Shown here piece by piece: positions 62,582-64,000 of a DNA stretch of 64,000 nt. Below the pieces are notes generated by a model. The model saw nothing but the letters and a program-made list of their open reading frames with translations. It made no database searches and had not been told where the DNA came from. The translations under genes and the position numbers were made by a program. Source of the DNA: an uncultured Dongia sp. (GTDB lineage Bacteria > Pseudomonadota > Alphaproteobacteria > Dongiales > Dongiaceae); the NCBI RefSeq assembly GCF_936916975.1, contig NZ_CAKZGO010000004.1, forward strand, positions 434,001-498,000. Direction: 5' to 3'. Every line of letters starts with the position of its first letter. The first letter of the stretch is position 1.

Positions 62582-63727
62582 TTGGATCCGGTCGCCCTCG
62601 CACAAGGCATGATCCAGCGTCCTTCGGTGACCCCGAAGGACGAAGGGGCGCTTAGCGTGCTCGAGGCCGCCTTGGCGCCGGTGGGATTCACCAATCACCG
62701 CCTGCCCTTTGCGGCGCCGGGGACGGTCGAGATCCAGAACCTTTATGCACGCCTGAGCGGCGACCGGCCGGGCCGCAACATCTGCTTTGCCGGCCATACC
62801 GATGTCGTCCCCGTGGGCCGCGTCGAAAGCTGGACCGTCGATCCCTTCGGCGGCGAGATCGTGAACGGCCAGCTCTATGGCCGCGGTGCCGCCGACATGA
62901 AAAGCGCCATCGCCGCCTTCGCCGCCGCGGCAGCGCGCTTCGTGGAAAAGCGCCAGGGCAAGTTCGCCGGCGCCATTTCGCTGCTGATCACCGGCGATGA
63001 GGAAGGCCCGGCGGTCAACGGCACCAAGCCGGTGCTTGATTGGCTGCAGGAGAAGGGCGAAAAGCTCGACGCCTGCATCGTCGGCGAACCGACCAATCCG
63101 ACCAAGCTCGGCGAGATGGCGAAGATCGGCCGGCGCGGCAGCTTTACCGGCCGCCTCACCGTGCACGGCATCCAGGGCCATTCCGCCTATCCGCATCTCG
63201 CCGACAATCCCATTCATCGCCTTTCAAGCATGATCGCGGCTTTGACCGAACCCCTGGACAATGGCTCGGCGCATTTCCCGGCAACCAGCCTGCAATTCGT
63301 GACGGTCGATGTCGGCAATCCCGCCAACAACGTCATCCCCGCCGAAGCGAAGGCGGTGTTCAACTCGCGCTTCAACGATCTGCACACCGCACAGAGCCTG
63401 GAGGCGGAGATCCGCAGGCGCCTCGATACCGTCGGTGGCCGCTATGATCTCACCTGCGAATGCTCCGGCGAATCCTTCCTGACACCGCCGGGCGATCTCT
63501 CAGCGTTGCTGGTCGCAGCCGTGAAGGCCGAGACCGGCTTGACGCCGGAGCTCTCCACCACCGGCGGCACCTCCGACGCGCGCTTCATCAAGAATTTCTG
63601 CCCGGTGATCGAATTCGGCCTCGCTGGCGCCACCATGCACAAGGTCGACGAGCATGTGCCGGTGGCCGATATCATTGCCCTCAGCCGGATTTATGAACGC
63701 GTGCTAGACGCCTATCTTGATGCCTAG
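62582..63727 (+). CDS. dapE: Succinyl-diaminopimelate desuccinylase
   Basis: 381 residues if the TTG at 62582 is used, which gives [22 protein letters not shown] in line with other DapE N termini; a TTG at 62573 overlapping the dapD stop and an ATG at 62609 are alternatives. Zinc ligands lie in [22 protein letters not shown] and [12 protein letters not shown], and the family end [15 protein letters not shown] is present. It removes succinate from N-succinyl-diaminopimelate. It overlaps the next gene by 8 bases. Confidence 0.95.
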   Translation: MDPVALAQGMIQRPSVTPKDEGALSVLEAALAPVGFTNHRLPFAAPGTVEIQNLYARLSGDRPGRNICFAGHTDVVPVGRVESWTVDPFGGEIVNGQLYGRGAADMKSAIAAFAAAAARFVEKRQGKFAGAISLLITGDEEGPAVNGTKPVLDWLQEKGEKLDACIVGEPTNPTKLGEMAKIGRRGSFTGRLTVHGIQGHSAYPHLADNPIHRLSSMIAALTEPLDNGSAHFPATSLQFVTVDVGNPANNVIPAEAKAVFNSRFNDLHTAQSLEAEIRRRLDTVGGRYDLTCECSGESFLTPPGDLSALLVAAVKAETGLTPELSTTGGTSDARFIKNFCPVIEFGLAGATMHKVDEHVPVADIIALSRIYERVLDAYLDA

Positions 63728-64000
63728 CTGGATCGAGGCGCAGGCGGCATTGAGCGGATTGGGGCGCCTGCTGCGCTTCGATGCCACCTTTGCGCAATGG
63801 TTCGACCGTTCACCGGCCGGCTCGTTGCGGTCGTTCGGCCTGATGATTCCGATGGTTCCGCTGTTCCTGATCCTGCGCTTCACCGAAGGCGATATCGCAC
63901 CCGATGCGATCGCCTTTCGAATCATCAGCGTCACCTTGATCAACTATGCGCTCAGCTGGGTGATGTTCCCGCTGATCCTGATTGTCATCGGCCGCGCGAT
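63720..64000 (+). CDS. Membrane protein, 3'-truncated by window edge
   Basis: The first 93 residues are visible from the ATG at 63720, which overlaps the dapE stop by 8 bases. A basic helical start ([29 protein letters not shown]) is followed by hydrophobic segments ([13 protein letters not shown] and [19 protein letters not shown]). A protein of this sort commonly follows dapE in Rhodospirillales genomes; the function is unknown. Translational coupling to dapE is likely. Confidence 0.7.
   Translation, partial: MPSWIEAQAALSGLGRLLRFDATFAQWFDRSPAGSLRSFGLMIPMVPLFLILRFTEGDIAPDAIAFRIISVTLINYALSWVMFPLILIVIGRA

Noticed and set aside
1-64000. Prophage, insertion sequence, integron, tRNA or rRNA
   Set aside because: No transposase, integrase, phage structural gene, tRNA-like cloverleaf or rRNA segment was recognised anywhere in the window.

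Overview
This 64 kb window is GC-rich, densely coded chromosomal DNA from an alphaproteobacterium, most likely of the Rhodospirillales (Dongia/Azospirillum-like; the genus is inferred from gene style only). Supporting signs are the gene families, the high GC, a matched CtrA-type box, a cluster of GANTC (CcrM) sites, DUF2336 and PAS_5 proteins, and GC-rich intergenic palindromes. I see no rRNA, tRNA, IS, prophage or CRISPR. No gene-free stretch exceeds about 300 bases; the longest are 8077-8367, 46716-46990 and 57156-57411, and each holds regulatory or repeat structure described below.

Layout: 1-1546 is the C-terminal part of a secreted RTX protein, followed by an ATP-grasp enzyme. 3067-5952 holds small accessory enzymes and an ECF41-type sigma factor with its AhpD-like partner, read from a promoter that matches the ECF41 consensus exactly. 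5990-8076 is an alkylation-repair operon: an Ada variant without its DNA-binding domain, an uncharacterised 2OG-Fe(II) oxygenase, and AlkB. 8256-19162 holds a chemoreceptor, a LysR regulator, an SDR, a LysE exporter, an adenylate-cyclase-like protein, a cardiolipin-synthase-like protein and small enzymes. 19162-31970 is a mosaic of transporters, regulators and enzymes: hydrolase-OsmC fusion, dadA, LysR/MFS/aldo-keto reductase, AraC/DUF2000, XRE/SnoaL, a carnitine-pathway-type dioxygenase with a BetI-like regulator, and higBA.

31980-36987 is housekeeping: def-fmt-truA on the minus strand, then rmuC and a QmcA/NfeD pair on the plus strand. 37171-38476 is an Hpt plus degenerate-receiver protein followed by a PAS_5 protein. 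39549-46715 is a complete fatty-acid beta-oxidation operon (fadD, thiolase, FadN-type dehydrogenase/hydratase, acyl-CoA dehydrogenase), with a palindromic repeat between its last two genes. 46716-46990 is the GANTC-rich control region of an unknown secreted protein. 48245-50745 holds ndk and an ABC-F ATPase.

50761-53785 carries two tandem RTX paralogues, each preceded by a perfect CRP-type palindrome and followed by a terminator. 53805-60899 holds a c-di-GMP group (an EAL protein with a degenerate GGDEF, a DUF2336 protein and a GGDEF protein with an I-site) around an ABA4-like membrane operon facing a TetR regulator. The window ends with a 5'-nucleotidase-like HAD, dapD and dapE of lysine/peptidoglycan synthesis, and a truncated membrane protein gene.

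The least-described items are the three-gene alkylation-repair operon with its extra oxygenase, the twin CRP-box RTX genes, the ECF41 unit, the GANTC-dense promoter and the ABA4-like operon with its long inverted repeat.
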